From Desulfobacterium sp. (GTDB lineage: Bacteria > Desulfobacterota > Desulfobacteria > Desulfobacterales > Desulfobacteraceae): a stretch of 64,000 nucleotides of DNA. This document shows positions 55,292 to 63,925 of this stretch, piece by piece. The position numbers were made by a program, and so were the translations under genes. The notes under the pieces were generated by a model, which saw only the letters and a program-made list of their open reading frames with translations, did no database searches and was not told the origin of the DNA. The stretch covers positions 30,605-94,604 of the forward strand of contig JAEINR010000015.1 of the NCBI GenBank assembly GCA_016342325.1, written 5' to 3'. Every line of letters begins with the position of its first letter. The first letter of the stretch is position 1.

Positions 55292-57271
55292 TCAATCTTT
55301 GAATTTTCCTGCAATGATTTTTATTTCAGGTTCTATTTCAAAAAATGCGTCCACGATAACAGGATCAAATAACGACCCCCTTCCCTCACGTATAATTTGC
55401 ATGGATTTTTCATGGGGAAACGGGGGTTTGTAACATCGTCTGCTTATCAGCGCATCATACACATCCGAGATGGCCATTATTCTTCCGGACAGGGGGATTT
55501 CTTCACCAACAAGGCCCGTGGGATATCCATTTCCATCCCATTTTTCATGGTGGGATCCGGCAATTTCAGCCCCCATTTTAAGATAATTATCCCCTTTTAT
55601 TTTTTTAGCCGTTTTTTCTATGGTGTCCTTGCCATAGGACGCATGGCGTTTCATAAGTTCAAATTCTTCATCGGTAAGTTTGCCGGGCTTTAATAAAATA
55701 TTGTCTGGAATGCCGACTTTCCCAATATCGTGCAGTGGTACGGACAAAAAGAGCGTCGCGATGTAATCATCGGTTAAAAGCTCTGGAAATTTGCCGGTTT
55801 CCTTGAGGTATTTCGCTAATGCCAGGGCATAATGCTGGGTCCTTTTGATATGCTGGCCGGTTTCAGGATCCCGGGTTTCCACCATGCTTACCATGGCTTC
55901 CATGGTTAATTGCTGAGAATTTGCAAGTCTTTTGAACCACATGAAAGAGGCCCGCCTGGCTTGAACGAACCGGGCATACGAGAAAAACGTAAAGAGAACG
56001 ACGGCCATCAGAACCGGCATACCCGGAGAAATAAATACGGATAATTTGTTATAGGCGAGACCAGTTGCGATAAAAACAACACAAACCCAGATAAGTGTGG
56101 CAAAAAATAGTGTTTTCGGACCTGCTGGCTTAAAGAACAAAAATGCCATGAGCATACCTGTTATGAGACATCCCACAAGAACAATCGCCCGTTCCCGGAT
56201 CGGCCGTATGATCATTCTGTTTTTGTAGATATTGTCAAGAATCACCGCATGTATTTCAACACCTGGAAACTGGGAATCAAAGATAGTGTGGTGGATATCA
56301 TTCAAACCAACAGCTGAAGAGCCTATAAAAATAATTTTGTCCCGGATATCAGCTTGTGGGACATTGTTATTTAAAATATCCACGGCAGATATGAATTTAT
56401 GGTCCCGGGTGGCCGGTCCGGAGAATCGCATCTGCACATACCCGTTTGGGGTGACAGGAATTTTGTATTGACCTGCCTCCAGGTATAAGCCATATAAGCC
56501 TTTCAAAACTTGACCCTGGGTTATGCCGTGGGCTTTCAGAAACGTTGCAAGGGCCAGATTGGGAAAGATATCTCCTTGAAATTCAATCAATAAAGGACTC
56601 TGGCGCAGGATACCGTCTTCATCACGGCGGTTGTTCATGAATCCGGTAAATGCCAGCTTGTTTTCGATTTGATCCGTATTACACAGTACCCCGGTTGCTT
56701 GATGTAAACGAAGTAAACCGGAACGGTCTCTGATTTCAAACGGATTATGGTTGCAGATACTCTCTTTGTTAAAATAATCAAAATAAAAATATTTTGCACC
56801 GACAATCCCGGTTTTTTTAAAAACATGGGCCAGATATCCGTCATTGTCCCTTAGAGATAAGGGTACGCCTGTGAATCCCAGGTTCAAATCAAAATCTTCT
56901 TTAAATTGCCGTTGAATATTTTCCAGTGATACCCGGTCCGGCTCAGATAAAATAATATCAAGCCCCATTGCCTTCGGCTGCATGTCCGACACGGCCTCAA
57001 CAAGCTGGGCCAATCGGTAGCGGGGCCATGGCCACTGCCCCACGGCTGACAGGCTTACCTCGTCTATATCGATTATCCTGATTTTATCTGAGGGCTCCCC
57101 GGCAACAGAACATTTCATAAACTGATCATAGAAAAAGTAATCAATGCTCTTAAAAAAAGACGTGTTGAAATATGATCCAGTGCCAAAGGCTAAGGTGATA
57201 AGAATAATACCCATGGAGATCAACAGATTTGCCGGGACAGACTGACAGTCATTTTCAAAATGTTTTATCAA
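55292..57271 (-). CDS. CHASE2 sensor with C-terminal HD-GYP domain
   Basis: This 659-residue protein has a membrane-anchored CHASE2 sensor of about 350 residues in the N-terminal part (KIRIIDIDEVSLSAVGQWPW, then KIIFIGSSAVGLNDIHHT), three membrane helices, and an HD-GYP domain in the last 200 residues (SVPLHDIGKVGIPDNILLKPG, AGSHHEKWDGNGYP, ISDVYDALISRRCYKP). HD-GYP proteins normally hydrolyse cyclic di-GMP, so the sensor could control that signal. The gene is last of a three-gene unit with a lipoprotein OmpA-like and a FecR-like gene, and this set is often seen with CHASE2 enzymes. Confidence 0.92.
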   Translation of the reverse strand: MIKHFENDCQSVPANLLISMGIILITLAFGTGSYFNTSFFKSIDYFFYDQFMKCSVAGEPSDKIRIIDIDEVSLSAVGQWPWPRYRLAQLVEAVSDMQPKAMGLDIILSEPDRVSLENIQRQFKEDFDLNLGFTGVPLSLRDNDGYLAHVFKKTGIVGAKYFYFDYFNKESICNHNPFEIRDRSGLLRLHQATGVLCNTDQIENKLAFTGFMNNRRDEDGILRQSPLLIEFQGDIFPNLALATFLKAHGITQGQVLKGLYGLYLEAGQYKIPVTPNGYVQMRFSGPATRDHKFISAVDILNNNVPQADIRDKIIFIGSSAVGLNDIHHTIFDSQFPGVEIHAVILDNIYKNRMIIRPIRERAIVLVGCLITGMLMAFLFFKPAGPKTLFFATLIWVCVVFIATGLAYNKLSVFISPGMPVLMAVVLFTFFSYARFVQARRASFMWFKRLANSQQLTMEAMVSMVETRDPETGQHIKRTQHYALALAKYLKETGKFPELLTDDYIATLFLSVPLHDIGKVGIPDNILLKPGKLTDEEFELMKRHASYGKDTIEKTAKKIKGDNYLKMGAEIAGSHHEKWDGNGYPTGLVGEEIPLSGRIMAISDVYDALISRRCYKPPFPHEKSMQIIREGRGSLFDPVIVDAFFEIEPEIKIIAGKFKD

Positions 57272-57284
57272 AGCAATCCCGGAA

Positions 57285-57875
57285 TTATCGTATCATTATT
57301 TCAACTCTTCGGTTTCTTGCTTCAGACACATTATCTCCTGTTACAATAAGGGGATCATTTTCACCATAGGATTGCACATATAATTTTTGCACGTTTGCAT
57401 CATATTCTTTTATAATTCTCTTGACTGCGTTTGCCCGTTGCAAGGATAATTTAATATTATAATTCCGGGAACCCTTTGAGTCCGTATGACCAATGATAGT
57501 GATCTCCGAAGGTTCCCGATCTTTTGCACTTTGCAAAACTTTAGGGATGAGTTTCAAAGATGCTTTGGTAAGGACGATAGCATCATGCTTAAAATAAAGC
57601 GTATAATGAACCGGTTTTACAGGCTCTGCTTCCAGCAGGCGTTCAAATTCCGCTGTCACTTGATTTGGCTCAATGGCTTCCACAGAATAATCCGATTGCC
57701 CGTCGCTGACCTTTATATATGTATACGGTTCATCAAGGGTTGTTGAAAAAGAGTTATTCGTTACAATCACAGACCCGGTTTTGCCATTATCCTGGGGCAA
57801 GAGAATCACAGTGGTTTTCGACCCACAGGCACAGACAAGGCACATCCCTAACAAAACAATAAGATATCGAATCAT
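57285..57875 (-). CDS. OmpA-like lipoprotein
   Basis: The product is about 196 residues, starting at ATG 57875 behind GGAG (an in-frame alternative lies 12 bases upstream). It has a lipobox (LVCACGSK) and a C-terminal OmpA peptidoglycan-binding domain: ITIIGHTDSKGSRNYNIKLSLQRANAVKRI is represented here by TIIGHTDSKGSRNYNIKLS and LSLQRANAVKRII, with SYGENDPLIV and NRRVEIMI at the end. The N-terminal 90 residues are unrecognised. It likely anchors the FecR/CHASE2 unit to the cell wall. It is 13 bases from the CHASE2 gene. Confidence 0.9.
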   Translation of the reverse strand: MIRYLIVLLGMCLVCACGSKTTVILLPQDNGKTGSVIVTNNSFSTTLDEPYTYIKVSDGQSDYSVEAIEPNQVTAEFERLLEAEPVKPVHYTLYFKHDAIVLTKASLKLIPKVLQSAKDREPSEITIIGHTDSKGSRNYNIKLSLQRANAVKRIIKEYDANVQKLYVQSYGENDPLIVTGDNVSEARNRRVEIMIR

Positions 57876-57887
57876 TACCAGCTCCAA

Positions 57888-58325
57888 TTATTCAACTTTT
57901 AAAATGAATCGTGTTCCCCTGATCCCCACGGTCGCCCTTGGTGTGGAAAGCTTCACAGAGCCTGGAGAAAGCTTGCCGATTTTTCCTGAATTATAAACGG
58001 CGGATCCTTTTTTCAAATACATTGAAAAATCGTATTTTTCCGTACCCGGTTCAAACGTATAGCTATTAATATTAAATTCAGTATCCGGGCCGATGGTGAC
58101 AGTGGTTCCATCGGTAAAGATCACGCCTGCATACCCTTTGGTCCTAGTGATCAAAAGATCCGAATTCATGAGCTGCAATCCCGAATGTGCCTCGACAAAA
58201 GAATCTCCCCTTTTGATCTGCACATCGCCGGATACGCTTTTCAAGGCACCTACATGCTCCTGGGCCCAAGCATCGGCAGAAAGCATAAGTAGGGCGATGG
58301 CGAGAAAGTTCATTTTTTTTCCCAT
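57888..58325 (-). CDS. FecR-domain protein
   Basis: This 145-residue secreted protein has a signal peptide (FLAIALLMLSADAWAQ) and the FecR domain pattern: ALKSVSGDVQIKRGD near the start, LLITRTKGYAGVIFTDGTTVTIGPDTEFNIN split here as LLITRTKGYAG and FTDGTTVTIGPDT, and VKLSTPRATVGIRGTRFIL at the end. Start ATG 58325 is preceded by AAGGAGG; a GTG six bases upstream is the alternative. FecR-domain proteins of this type are not restricted to iron uptake. It is the first gene of the three-gene unit. Confidence 0.88.
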   Translation of the reverse strand: MGKKMNFLAIALLMLSADAWAQEHVGALKSVSGDVQIKRGDSFVEAHSGLQLMNSDLLITRTKGYAGVIFTDGTTVTIGPDTEFNINSYTFEPGTEKYDFSMYLKKGSAVYNSGKIGKLSPGSVKLSTPRATVGIRGTRFILKVE

Positions 58326-59497
58326 TGACACCTCCTTGTTAACAATCTTTGACCAGACAAGGCAAAGTATATTACTCTATTGAATCCCTGTCAAGGCGCC
58401 ATCTGCCGGGCCAATAGTTCTTTACATCCATCGTTAATCTTACTAAGAAATCAAACACTTACTACAAGCATCTAATATGTTTGATTTATATCACTAAATG
58501 AACATCCCCCCCCGCCCCACATGCGAAAAGACACCACGAAAAGACCATCCAATCCAATGACGAGAAGCCGTTTATGATAGAAAAACTTAAAGAGTATAAA
58601 GAACTAATGGTAACCATCGTATTTTTCATTGACGGATTTATCTGACTGAATAACCAACTCCCGACAAAGAACGATCTAAAGGCGGAGGTTGGATCCCTCA
58701 ATTGCCTGGTGGGAAATTATATAATGTTGACACAGTTACAAATCCGCTGGAGACAAACCGGTCATTTCGAACTGTGGCTATCACCCGTGGCGGTGCAGCT
58801 AAAGTCCCCGGAATAGATCGTCACCCAGTGGGGCGACGCTATTGAACCGCGCCCGATCGTCCTTCAAATCATGCGCTGCCCATGGAGGAGTTAACCGAAC
58901 CTGACGAAAAGCAACAATCCTTTGATTTTGTAAAAGGGCAAGCGGTTCGGCAAACGTTGGGATGCCTTTGGCCATATTAGCATCCTAGGGACGACCTGGT
59001 AAATAAGTTCACAGTATTAACCGAAACTACCCATAATTTGCGAATAAATATTCTCATTACAAATGAGGAATTTGCAGGCAAGACCTCAACCAAAACGGGT
59101 TGACCCTTTGTTTTCCCGGCATTCCTAAAAGACAATATAGATTGTTATTCACTTGGCCTGAGTTTTGCAAATTGTACTTAAAACAAAGTAGTTCGAAATA
59201 TGATTCACAGTTAAATCTTTCAGCTCAGCCGTTTCGTTTTTATCGCAGTTCCCCCGTTGCATCATCTCCAGCTCTCGCTTTCTTAAGATTGTTCAAAATT
59301 CAAAAATTAGCACACCGTTATAGAGGATAGTTGCCTTCCTTTTCCCAACAAGAAAAGCAATGTAATCCAAGGGGCGAAGCTATAAGCCCACCAAGGAAGA
59401 CCAAGACCTGCAGCCCCAAGGGATGCAAGCGTTTTTTTGGTCTCTAACAAACTCCAAGATTCAACCCCATCGGGTGTAATTCAAGGGTAGTAAAAAA
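58326..59497. other. Gene-poor 1.2-kb stretch
   Basis: No intact gene can be supported here. The stretch holds the broken frame at 58574-58816, a short palindrome GGATGC / GCATCC around 58960-58985, and near 59411-59440 a weak hairpin (GCAGCCCCAAGGGATGC) followed by a T-run at the end of an otherwise featureless region, which might be the terminator of a small RNA or of nothing. Other short open frames have no recognisable similarity. Confidence 0.5.
58574..58816 (+). pseudogene. Broken small membrane-protein gene
   Basis: ATG 58574 opens MIEKLKEYKELMVTIVFFID, then TGA at 58643-58645 interrupts a frame that continues as LNNQLPTKNDLKAEVGSLNC and ends at TAG 58814. The pattern of a charged helix, one membrane segment and KNDLKAEVGSLNCL resembles a small conserved membrane protein I recall from related bacteria, in which Trp stands where the TGA lies. 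The simplest explanation is a TGG-to-TGA change. The C-terminal third is unlike the family, so the gene probably decays in more than one place. Confidence 0.45.
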
Positions 59498-60430
59498 ATG
59501 GTTAATAAGAAATTATATTATGGGATCAAACCGCTTATTCCACGTAACATGCAAATCCGGATAAGACGCAGAGTCGTCCGATACCAATGCGCTAAACATT
59601 CTGAGGTCTGGCCCATCGATCACTCAGCATCACGGCCGCCTGAGGGGTGGCAGGGTTGGCCGGGGGGGATGAGGTTTGCCTTGGTCCTGACCCATGATGT
59701 GGATACGGTTAAGGGACAAGATCGGTGTCTCCAACTCATGGAGATGGAAGCGCGAATGGGGTTTCGATCATCGTTTAATTTCGTTCCTGAGCGATATGAA
59801 GTAGATTCCGAAATTCGCAACGCATTGAACCAACATAATTTTGAGGTTGGGGTTCACGGACTCAACCACGATGGAAAACTGTTTCATTCCAGCCAGGAGT
59901 TTGAAAAAAGATGCACTAAAATTAATAGCTACATCAGGGAGTGGGCGGCGGTTGGATTTCGGTCCCCATCCATGCATCACAATCTATCGTGGCTCCATGA
60001 TCTGGACATCGAATACGATGCCTCGACCTTCGACACGGATCCCTTTGAACCGCAATCAGATGGAGTGGGAACGATATTTCCCTTTAAAGTTATGAATCAA
60101 CAGACCAACCGGGAGTATGTTGAACTGCCATATACGATTCCCCAGGATTTCACGGTATTCATCCTGATGAAACATGGGGGGTCAAACATATGGAAAAAAA
60201 AACTGGATTGGGTTGTGTCAAATGGAGGCATGGTTTTGTTAAATTCCCATCCAGACTATATGCATTTTAATGGCAACAAAACCAGCATTGAAGAATACCC
60301 GTCTCAATATTATCTTGATTTTATGAAATACATTAAAAAAAAATATTCAGGTCAATACTGGCATGTATTGCCTCGGGAAATGGCCCGTTTCTGGAAATCG
60401 AATAATTATAGTTTTCGTTTCTCAAACTGA
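59498..60430 (+). CDS. NodB-like polysaccharide deacetylase
   Basis: This 310-residue protein has the NodB metal-binding motifs: ALVLTHDVDTVKGQDRC, with the Asp-His-Asp-type start, and VGVHGLNHDGKLF, which gives the second and third histidines, then VGFRSPSMHHN. Members remove acetyl groups from surface polysaccharides. There is no signal peptide, so it may act in the cytoplasm on a nucleotide sugar or lipid-linked precursor. It is the first gene of the surface-polysaccharide block, which continues with an acyltransferase and a CapA-like protein. Confidence 0.85.
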   Translation: MVNKKLYYGIKPLIPRNMQIRIRRRVVRYQCAKHSEVWPIDHSASRPPEGWQGWPGGMRFALVLTHDVDTVKGQDRCLQLMEMEARMGFRSSFNFVPERYEVDSEIRNALNQHNFEVGVHGLNHDGKLFHSSQEFEKRCTKINSYIREWAAVGFRSPSMHHNLSWLHDLDIEYDASTFDTDPFEPQSDGVGTIFPFKVMNQQTNREYVELPYTIPQDFTVFILMKHGGSNIWKKKLDWVVSNGGMVLLNSHPDYMHFNGNKTSIEEYPSQYYLDFMKYIKKKYSGQYWHVLPREMARFWKSNNYSFRFSN

Positions 60431-60530
60431 GTATTAGAGTTTGAATGAAACATGCACAAACCCGAATAATGTATGAATGCTTCAAATTATATTTTCTTTC
60501 CACAAAATTCTCTTTTAAAGAGGAGATTAA

Positions 60531-61145
60531 ATGCTAAAACATTTTTTTCCTAATAAGTTTATTCGATCAAGAAAGTTAATTGCTTCAATTAACCCCAAAT
60601 TATTCCAATTGCGCTATGGGAAGAGAATGAAACTGGGGACAAAAGTGCGTTTTAATGGATTGCCTTTAATTGATGTACATAAAGACGCGATGATTAAAAT
60701 TGGCAACAGGGTAACGCTTAATTCTGAAAACAATTCTTATCATGTGATGTTGCATTCATGTGTAAAACTCATGGCAGACAGGGAGGGTGCAATTATTGAG
60801 ATCGGAGATGACACCAGAATACATGGTTCGTGTTTACATGCATATACAAAAGTGAGTATCGGCCAAGGGTGTTTGATCGCCGCTAACTGCAATATTATTG
60901 ACGGTAACGGCCATGATTTATCCATGGACGACGTGATGAACCGCAAGAATACAAGGGGAAGTGCAAGTGCCGTAATTATAGAAGATAATGTGTGGATCGG
61001 TACAAATGTACTCGTTCTTCCGGGCACGCACATTGGTCATGGATCGGTTATAAGCGCCGCAAGTGTCGTTAAGGGCGAAATACCCCCAAAATCCCTGATA
61101 GGCGGAAATCCTGCAATAATATTAAAACGTTTTCAAACGCATTAA
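60531..61145 (+). CDS. Hexapeptide-repeat (LbH) acyltransferase
   Basis: The 204-residue product has a left-handed beta-helix built of hexapeptide repeats: INGLP..., AMIKIGNRVTLN, AIIEIGDDTRIHG, SIGQGCLIAANCNIIDGNG, IIEDNVWIGTNVLVLPGTHIG split as VIIEDNVWIGTN and LVLPGTHIGHGSVISA. The helix closes with GEIPPKSLIGGNPA. These enzymes add acetyl or other acyl groups to sugars. The start follows GAGGAGATTAA. The gene is AT-rich and lies between the deacetylase and the CapA-like gene. Confidence 0.9.
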   Translation: MLKHFFPNKFIRSRKLIASINPKLFQLRYGKRMKLGTKVRFNGLPLIDVHKDAMIKIGNRVTLNSENNSYHVMLHSCVKLMADREGAIIEIGDDTRIHGSCLHAYTKVSIGQGCLIAANCNIIDGNGHDLSMDDVMNRKNTRGSASAVIIEDNVWIGTNVLVLPGTHIGHGSVISAASVVKGEIPPKSLIGGNPAIILKRFQTH

Positions 61146-61221
61146 CTCTTGGCTCTTCAAGCATACCCTTTTATCTATTGTATTCATGCTGGTTGCAACG
61201 GTGTGAAAACAATCCAGAACT

Positions 61222-62352
61222 ATGGGAATTAACAATAAAGACACAAGGTTTGTAAAAATCAGATTCGGCGGTGATTTGATGCTGGGCAGCCAAGTTCTGG
61301 AAAAAATCAATAAACACGGCCCTACATTCCCTTTTGATAAAATCATAAATGAAAAAAAAAAATCCCCCCATATTTTTTTCGTAAATCTTGAATGTACTCT
61401 ATCTAAAAACAATCACCCACCGCATCCTCACAAAATTTTACTTCATTCAGATCCAAAAATTGTGGAAGGCTTAAAAAAAGCAAGAATAAATATTGTTTCT
61501 CTGGCAAACAATCATTCATTTGATTATGGTTTAACAGGTTTTACGGAGACAAAGAACCTCCTGGTAAATACGGCAATAAAGACTGTTGGTGGAGGGATGA
61601 ACATCAATGAGGCATCAAAATCAACGGAAATCAAGACAAATGGAATTCATCTTGTTTTTTTAGCATACTGTTCGAAAGATTCAGGATGCCGACACTTTGC
61701 AACCGAAACAGACTATGGTGTTGCCGACATCGAACCAAAGGAAATTCATAGGGATATCCAAAAAGCAAAAGAATACGCCGATGTGGTGATTGTATCACTC
61801 CACTGGGGTGATGAATTCATGGATTATCCAAATCCCGGCCAGGTCGATATGGCAAGGCGTTTTATTGAAAAGGGAGCCACAATAGTTATTGGGCACCATG
61901 CCCATGTATTTCAAGGATATGAAAAACATTTAAACGGTTTGATCATTTATGACCTTGGAAGTTTTGTATTCGGGGATATCATTCAAAAAGGGTATAAATT
62001 TTTTCTACGGAAAAGGAAACACAAGGAAGGTATGATGGTTGAATGCGCAGTCGGAAAAATGGGGTTGATGGATTTGCAGTTTATTCCGATTTATATCAAT
62101 GACAATTTTCAAGTCACACTTGCTAAGGATTTGAAAGGAGAAAAAATACGGCATCGTTTTTACGCACAGTCCAAGCGGATTAAAACCAATAATTATCAAT
62201 TATTTTACAAAAAATATGCTTGCAAAGTATCTTTGCTGAAAAGCATCTCAAAAGTTTGTCGGATAATTCGAAAAATGCTTCATCCTCAAAATTGGTATCG
62301 AATCGGATCCCGAACAATAAAAAAATGCTTCTTTTCTATTCTATATAGGTAG
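61222..62352 (+). CDS. CapA-family metallophosphatase-like protein
   Basis: The 376-residue product matches CapA/PGA_cap: VKIRFGGDLMLGSQVLEKI at the start, FVNLECTLSKNNHPP, VSLANNHSFDYGLTG, VVIVSLHWGDEFMDYPNP and VIGHHAHVFQGYEKH. These are the motifs of proteins involved in polyglutamate or polysaccharide capsule building. The C-terminal 130 residues are basic and not conserved. No signal peptide is seen. It follows the acyltransferase gene by 76 bases in a block of surface-polymer genes. Confidence 0.88.
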   Translation: MGINNKDTRFVKIRFGGDLMLGSQVLEKINKHGPTFPFDKIINEKKKSPHIFFVNLECTLSKNNHPPHPHKILLHSDPKIVEGLKKARINIVSLANNHSFDYGLTGFTETKNLLVNTAIKTVGGGMNINEASKSTEIKTNGIHLVFLAYCSKDSGCRHFATETDYGVADIEPKEIHRDIQKAKEYADVVIVSLHWGDEFMDYPNPGQVDMARRFIEKGATIVIGHHAHVFQGYEKHLNGLIIYDLGSFVFGDIIQKGYKFFLRKRKHKEGMMVECAVGKMGLMDLQFIPIYINDNFQVTLAKDLKGEKIRHRFYAQSKRIKTNNYQLFYKKYACKVSLLKSISKVCRIIRKMLHPQNWYRIGSRTIKKCFFSILYR

Positions 62353-62553
62353 AACCGCCCTATTTCCTCCATAAGCTCCCCCCCCCACCACCATAGACGC
62401 CTTACCATATTTCCGTCTTTGAAAACCATATAACATTTTAAAAATTCCCGGCTCTTTAGAATGATCTGAGCCCAAGGTATTAGTTGGCTATTTCGATGTA
62501 ATCGCAGTAGCCCTGAATGTGATACATTTACAAGACTAAGGAGAATACGCCTG

Positions 62554-63840
62554 ATGTATAATATGGAGAATATCTCTTCTTTTCTTTATTATGGATATCT
62601 ACCGAAATGGAATATGGATTTCGAATCTAATATATTTCCGAACAACGACTTGAAGGAAATCAGAAAAACGATTCAAGCAAACAATGAATGTAAAGATGAA
62701 TCCATCCTTATTGATAAAGGAATCAAGGCATTAAAGGCATCTTTTACGGATGCAAATGGAAAAGGCAAAAATATTGTCCCATTAAGTGGTGGGCTGGATT
62801 CTCGCACTATTTTAGCAGGGTTAATCGATGCGGGTTTAAAAGATAGTATTATTACCGTTACATTTGGAACTCCAGGAACATGGGATTACGAATTGGGCTC
62901 TTCTTTGGCTCAAGAATTGGGATTATGCCATGAAACGATTGATTTAACAAAAATCAGGATCGAAGAAAAACATCTTCTGGAAACTGCCAGGAACAGCAGC
63001 GCCTGGACATTTTTAATCGATGGGTATTTCAATTCATTAATATGTAAAAGATATGGAAAGGATGCCACATATTGGAGTGGTTTTATGGGCGATAACATCG
63101 CCGGCTCACATCTGCCAGCTTCGGAAAGCTTAAACTGGTCAAAGGCAAAATGTACATTTTTAGGTTGGAATCGTTTCGTTCGATCAACCTCACTCTTCCC
63201 ACCCGGTTTTAATCCTGAAAAAAGCCTGCCGCCATCACCTTTAATAGATGGAATGATTATCAGTTACGATGATGCACTCGACTTTTTCATTCGTCAACAA
63301 AATTGTATAAAGCCGACATTAATAACGAATGGTTATAGGTATAAAACACCGTTTATCTCTTTCGAATGGGTAAAATTCATACTGACTATTCCTCGTTATT
63401 ATCGTGAGAACAATTATATTTATAATAAAATAATTATGAAGGCATATCCGGAAATAATCTCCTTTCCAGCAAAAAATGCATATGGAGGACGCATCGGTAT
63501 ATCAAAAACAGTTTTCAGGAGTCGACACATTCTATCAACCATTAGAAATAAGGTTGCTTTTTTAAACGATTCAAAAATGAAATTGCTGGATGTTGTTTGG
63601 GATCATTTAAAAATATATCAAGCAATCAATTATATTGATTTTGATTTTGCAATACGAAATCGACCTGGTTTCAAGTCCTTAGTTTTTAAAAACATCAATG
63701 ACCTTAAACACAGAAAAATCCTTAACTGGCTCGACCTGGATCATATTTGGTTAAATCACCAAAACAAAAATGCCAATCACGGCAAGGCTTTAATGCTTTT
63801 AACGGCCCTTGAAATCAACCTTAAAACCAGTCATTTTTAA
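62554..63840 (+). CDS. Asparagine synthase-like PP-loop protein without glutaminase domain
   Basis: The 428-residue product has the ATP pyrophosphatase motif of asparagine synthetase: IVPLSGGLDSRTILAGLI near residue 80, and DYELGSSLAQELG and YWSGFMGDNIAGS later. The N-terminal glutaminase half of AsnB, with its Cys2, is missing, so ammonia or an unknown amine must be the nitrogen source, or the protein activates another carboxylate. Proteins like this appear in exopolysaccharide and secondary-metabolite clusters. The gene is AT-rich, like its neighbours, and no partner glutaminase is adjacent. Confidence 0.82.
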   Translation: MYNMENISSFLYYGYLPKWNMDFESNIFPNNDLKEIRKTIQANNECKDESILIDKGIKALKASFTDANGKGKNIVPLSGGLDSRTILAGLIDAGLKDSIITVTFGTPGTWDYELGSSLAQELGLCHETIDLTKIRIEEKHLLETARNSSAWTFLIDGYFNSLICKRYGKDATYWSGFMGDNIAGSHLPASESLNWSKAKCTFLGWNRFVRSTSLFPPGFNPEKSLPPSPLIDGMIISYDDALDFFIRQQNCIKPTLITNGYRYKTPFISFEWVKFILTIPRYYRENNYIYNKIIMKAYPEIISFPAKNAYGGRIGISKTVFRSRHILSTIRNKVAFLNDSKMKLLDVVWDHLKIYQAINYIDFDFAIRNRPGFKSLVFKNINDLKHRKILNWLDLDHIWLNHQNKNANHGKALMLLTALEINLKTSHF

Positions 63841-63925
63841 TCATTATCCTCATTTTATTTTTCTTAGGTTCTATTATGATGTTAGCCCCTGGCATTTTGC
63901 GGGCGTATTCTAAAAGGATTGACCA

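Noticed and set aside
57794..57810. A fourth copy of the dispersed repeat (GGCAAGAGAATCA)
   Set aside because: Only 13 bases match, the second block is missing, and the match lies inside the OmpA-like gene.
58643..58645. TGA as a fourth selenocysteine site
   Set aside because: No GC-rich hairpin in the 15-40 bases after it, and Trp rather than Cys appears to be the ancestral residue.
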